Assembly: GCA_030340625.1 (NCBI GenBank)
Contig: JAOPHQ010002003.1
Coordinates: forward strand, 83,501-147,500
Source of the DNA: Merluccius polli
Taxonomy: Eukaryota > Chordata > Actinopteri > Gadiformes > Merlucciidae
Direction of reading: 5' to 3'
Length of the DNA stretch: 64,000 nt
Of this stretch, positions 52,381 to 64,000 are shown one piece after another; the first letter of the stretch is position 1, and each line of letters starts with the position of its first letter. The notes beneath the pieces are model-generated. The model made no database searches and was not told the origin of the DNA. It saw only the letters and a program-made list of their open reading frames with translations. The position numbers and the translations under genes are program-made.

Positions 52381-54188
52381 CTGTGTGCGTGTGTGTGTGT
52401 GTGTGTGTGAGAGAGAGCGAGAGCAGGAGAGAGAGAGAGCAGGAAAGAGGGGGGGGGGGGAGGTGGAAGGAGGGAGGGGGGGGAGGGGAAGGGGAGGCTG
52501 GCAACCGGGTTTTAACGGCGATAGCTCGCAGCCTCCGACGGTCAGGTGCTGTGATGGAGCAGTCGGGAGGCGGATAGCCGTTTTTTTTTCTCCCCCTTTT
52601 TTTCTCACTTCCCTCCCCCCCCCTCCCCCCCCCCCCCCTCGACAGGCATATGGACAGGGTAAGATGCTCGCCGCGACCACGTTCAGCGTTGCATGTTGCA
52701 TGGAAAAAATGATGTAGCCGTGTGTGTCTGTGTGTGTGTGTGTGTGTGCGCGTGTGCGTGTGTGTGTCAAACACAGTCCAGCTGTTTGTAGGGAGGGATG
52801 CGCCGAGGCGAGGGGGCGAGGCGGGGTGTGTTGATGATGATGATGATGATGATGGGGGGGGGGGGGGGGAACCGAAACGTCTTGCGGTGGGAATAAAAGC
52901 AGAGAATAAAGCACATATTTAAGGATGACATATTATTATGACATACGTGTGCGTGTGCGCGTGTGTGGCGATCGTCGGGGTTTGATAATGGCGGGATGAT
53001 GATGATGGTCATCACATCCCCCAAATAGCGGTGTGACAGCAGCGGTGCCTGCAAGGCTACACGGTATAGCTTCCTGCACACGCGCACGCACACACACACA
53101 CACGCACACGCACGCACGCACACGCCTGTATTGTATTCAGGCCTATGCATTCACCGTAAGATGATGATGATGATGATGATGATCATCATCATCATCATCA
53201 ACACCGTGTTGAACGGACGATGCTCACATAATATCTCTCTCTCTGTTAACCATTTGCGGGTTTTCGGTGGTTGCGAGGAGATGCGAACCGATGTCCTGCT
53301 CGCGGCGCCGTCGTTACGATCCGCGATGACACCCTTTTTTCATAGGGATGTGTAAAAAAAAAAAATATATATATATATATGAAAGAAAGAAAGAAAGAAA
53401 GAAACAGCGCCGCATCCATCCATTGCCTATCGCCTATATCGAATAGTGGCTCTGTTGTGCAGATGATTTCCCACTAAGGATGAGAGCATCCTACTAAGCG
53501 TGGCGCATTCATTATGGGCATTATTACAGTGTAACGGTAACAGCATCAGCATCAGCACCAGCCTCGCATCCCTGGGCCCCCCCCCCCATGCATCCCGGTC
53601 CTGCTAAGTTGAAACTGGACCCTGTCCATTTTGTATGTAGTATTTGTACATCGTGGTCCTACTAGGATTTCAGGGTTTATGTTTCCACCTGTCACACCTG
53701 CCCTGTGCACCACCACCGGTGGTGGGTGAGCGTTGTGGCGAGGGGGGGGGGGGGGGGGGGGTTACCCCTGAGCAGAGAGACAGCATTGCATGGTTTTGTG
53801 TATCTCTTTCATAAGCAGTGTTTTCACTTGGCCTGGCATAGATAGGCCTGCTATACTTGCCTGTTACCTAACCTAGTCTACACACACACACACACACACG
53901 CACACGCACACGCACACACCTTGTTCTCCACCTGGCACCTATGGAGACGTAAGCCTACAGTTAAACATTTGCCTGAAATGACCTCCTCCTCCTCCTCCTC
54001 CTCCTCCTCCTCCTCCTCCTCCTGCTCCTCCTCCTCCTGCTCCTCCTCTGCTCTTGTCTTCCAGGTGCATCTGTCATCCGTGTGAACTCCAGCCCTGGGG
54101 TCGCGAACCCAGCCCCCTCCGGACCTGCTCCCCTCCCCCCCATTACCTCTTCACACCTAGTGACCCCCCCCCACCCCACCCACCCACC

Positions 54189-54237
<49 letters not shown>

Positions 54238-54793
54238 ACACACTGCCCCTCCCACCCCAACCCGTCCCTTACTTCTTTTACATCCCAGGAGCATTTGATC
54301 TCTACCTTGCTCTCTCTCTGCCCCACCTTATCCTACACTTTCGCACACTAAATATCTAACCCACCTCCCGCCGTTCCCTGCTGGCAACAACGCAAATCAA
54401 ACGCGCGCCGCGGCTGGCGTGTGTGTATGTCCCTAGAGCTAACCTCTAGCTCACTCTACCTCTTCGTTCGATCCGGGTCCGTTAACATCCGGTCTCGCTG
54501 AGGGGGGGGAGGCGCGGTGGCGTGGGGGGGGGGGAGCACAAACCCAAGGTATCCCGGTTTTTGCCTGTAGTACCGCTTGAGGGTCAACCGGCCAATCAGC
54601 TGTGGGCTGTATAAGCTCCAACCCGCGGCCAGAGCTGAAACCCGTGGCAGCTGAACACACACCTGAAGTGTCCTGGGGATATAAACCAACACAGCGGCCT
54701 TACGCCCGTTAGCCTGGGCGCCACCCGGAGCGCACCCTCACACCCGCGCACCACCACAACCACACCCACCACCACCACCACTCCGGCCTCAAG
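49592..54793. other. spacer between nucb1 and ppfia3
   Basis: No confident coding exon. Contents: a GT run near 50152-50180, an AT/T-rich run near 51250-51300, CAA/CAG repeats at 52050-52102, a GT block with repeated spacer at 52175-52409, poly-C and poly-G runs (52610-52639, 52854-52869, 53743-53760), ATG/ATC trinucleotides (53160-53200), a CTC run (53982-54048) and CA runs. The last kilobase is likely the ppfia3 promoter and 5' UTR. Confidence 0.55.
52175..52409. repeat. GT blocks separated by ATACCATAGACTG
   Basis: Runs of GT alternate with a 13-base spacer ATACCATAGACTG (at about 52199, 52242, 52288 and 52326) or shortened forms (ACCCTAGACTG, TAGACTG). This makes a compound tandem array. 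Confidence 0.9.
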
Positions 54794-63050
<8,257 letters not shown>

Positions 63051-64000
63051 GTAAGTGGAGCGCTCGTTTCGTACTTCTTACTTGTGCTCCTCTTAAGCGG
63101 GCGGCACACATACACTTCAACGGAACGGTCGATATTACGTCGTCTGGCCCGAGACCGAAGAAGTCCTTTGCGGACAAACTTTGTTTTATTCTCAATGCGG
63201 TTTCGGGTCGGAGCGTTCCATCAGTTAGGACCGCGGCGGGGGTCTCCATGGAGACGGGGGAAATCAGGTCTAAATAAATCACCTTGCCTTGCTTTTCTGA
63301 CTAATCACACGCAATGTTTAAGTGCACAAAGTGCAAAAAAAACACGTTATTTCCCGCATGAAGTATGCTGTCCGGTTTACTCACCCGATAATGATGATGA
63401 CGACGATGATGACGACAATTGGATGTAGGAAAACACGCCATTGCAGACGAGGGCATTAACCCCCCCCCCCCCATCCCCCTCCGGCTACCTTCTGCCTCGC
63501 CCGCTCATCAGATTTTTAATTGGGTTCGGCTACTCACTTCCGTCGTGCCCTTACTCTCTAGCGTGACCAATCAGAGACCTGCGACCCGGGGGGGGGGCGA
63601 AGTGTACCGGCATGCCTCGCGCGCGTACCGATTGGACCGCAGTAGTACCTTGCGGGAGGCGTTGTGCAACGTGACAACATTGTCGGATGGTTTCAAGACA
63701 GTGGATTAGAGGGATTAGATGAGAGGGTCTTGAGAGTGTCATTAAGTTATTATTATGGGGCCTGTGGTCTCACTCATAGCTGCTGATGTGAGTGATGCGC
63801 ATTGGAATGGCCCATTAGAGAGCATCAAAAGAAGCAGTTTTTTTTCTTTCCTTTTTATTACTGCATTATAAAACGACACCCCAACTTAAAGTCACCTGCC
63901 ACCACAACACCACACGGAACGTGACATCTAAACAGGTTTGAGGTCGGCGCTGTGACCCGCTCACTGTGAACTTCAGAGTGTGCCAACTGGGCGTGGCTAA
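63051..64000 (+). other. ppfia3 intron 8 (open to the right edge)
   Basis: No further coding exon was found. It contains a GAT/GAC trinucleotide run (63390-63416) and poly-C and poly-G runs near 63460 and 63590. The next liprin exon must lie beyond the window. Confidence 0.6.

Noticed and set aside
51938..52914. Long minus-strand frames of 267-278 codons
   Set aside because: Almost entirely translations of CA repeats and poly-C tracts (His-Thr and Pro runs).

Overview
This is a gene-dense stretch of vertebrate nuclear DNA, almost certainly from a teleost fish. Genes are split into many short exons with GT-AG introns. The interspersed repeats are of the teleost kind: hAT-type elements with 8-bp target duplications, piggyBac-like MITEs flanked by TTAA, tRNA-derived SINEs and an L2-like LINE 3' tail. 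Long dinucleotide microsatellites and G/C homopolymer runs are unusually dense; a gadiform-like genome would fit, but that is only a guess.

Layout, left to right: (1) the 3' end of emc10 (+), with two alternative last coding exons; (2) a repeat-bearing intergenic region; (3) a small stand-alone PRY-SPRY (B30.2) protein gene (+, 4 coding exons, 207 aa); (4) akt1s1/PRAS40 (-, 5 coding exons, 355 aa); (5) a compact head-to-head spacer with promoter motifs; (6) tbc1d17 (+, 17 coding exons, 626 aa); (7) a divergent D-type cyclin, probably ccndx (+, 4 exons, 316 aa) with a TATA box; (8) a 6-kb intergenic block dominated by a composite hAT element that carries a roughly 800-bp foldback palindrome; (9) nucb1 (+, 12 coding exons, 456 aa); (10) a 5-kb repeat-rich spacer; (11) the first 8 coding exons (374 aa) of ppfia3/liprin-alpha-3 (+), which runs off the right edge.

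From recalled human gene positions, EMC10, AKT1S1, TBC1D17, NUCB1 and PPFIA3 all lie in human 19q13.33, so this is a conserved linkage block. AKT1S1 and TBC1D17 are also head-to-head neighbours in human. The genes do not form one pathway, but there are shared themes: mTORC1 control (PRAS40), Rab-GAP and autophagy traffic (TBC1D17), ER and secretory proteins (EMC10, nucleobindin-1), G1 entry (cyclin D) and presynaptic scaffold (liprin-alpha-3).

The most unusual DNA is non-coding: the ACGTAA/GCGTAA foldback array at 38350-39145 inside a composite transposon, a long near-perfect inverted duplication with an AT core in ppfia3 intron 1, several nested MITEs, and simple repeats that merge with or touch splice sites. 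All exon joins were derived by hand from splice consensus, reading-frame phase and remembered family sequences; no alignment was run.
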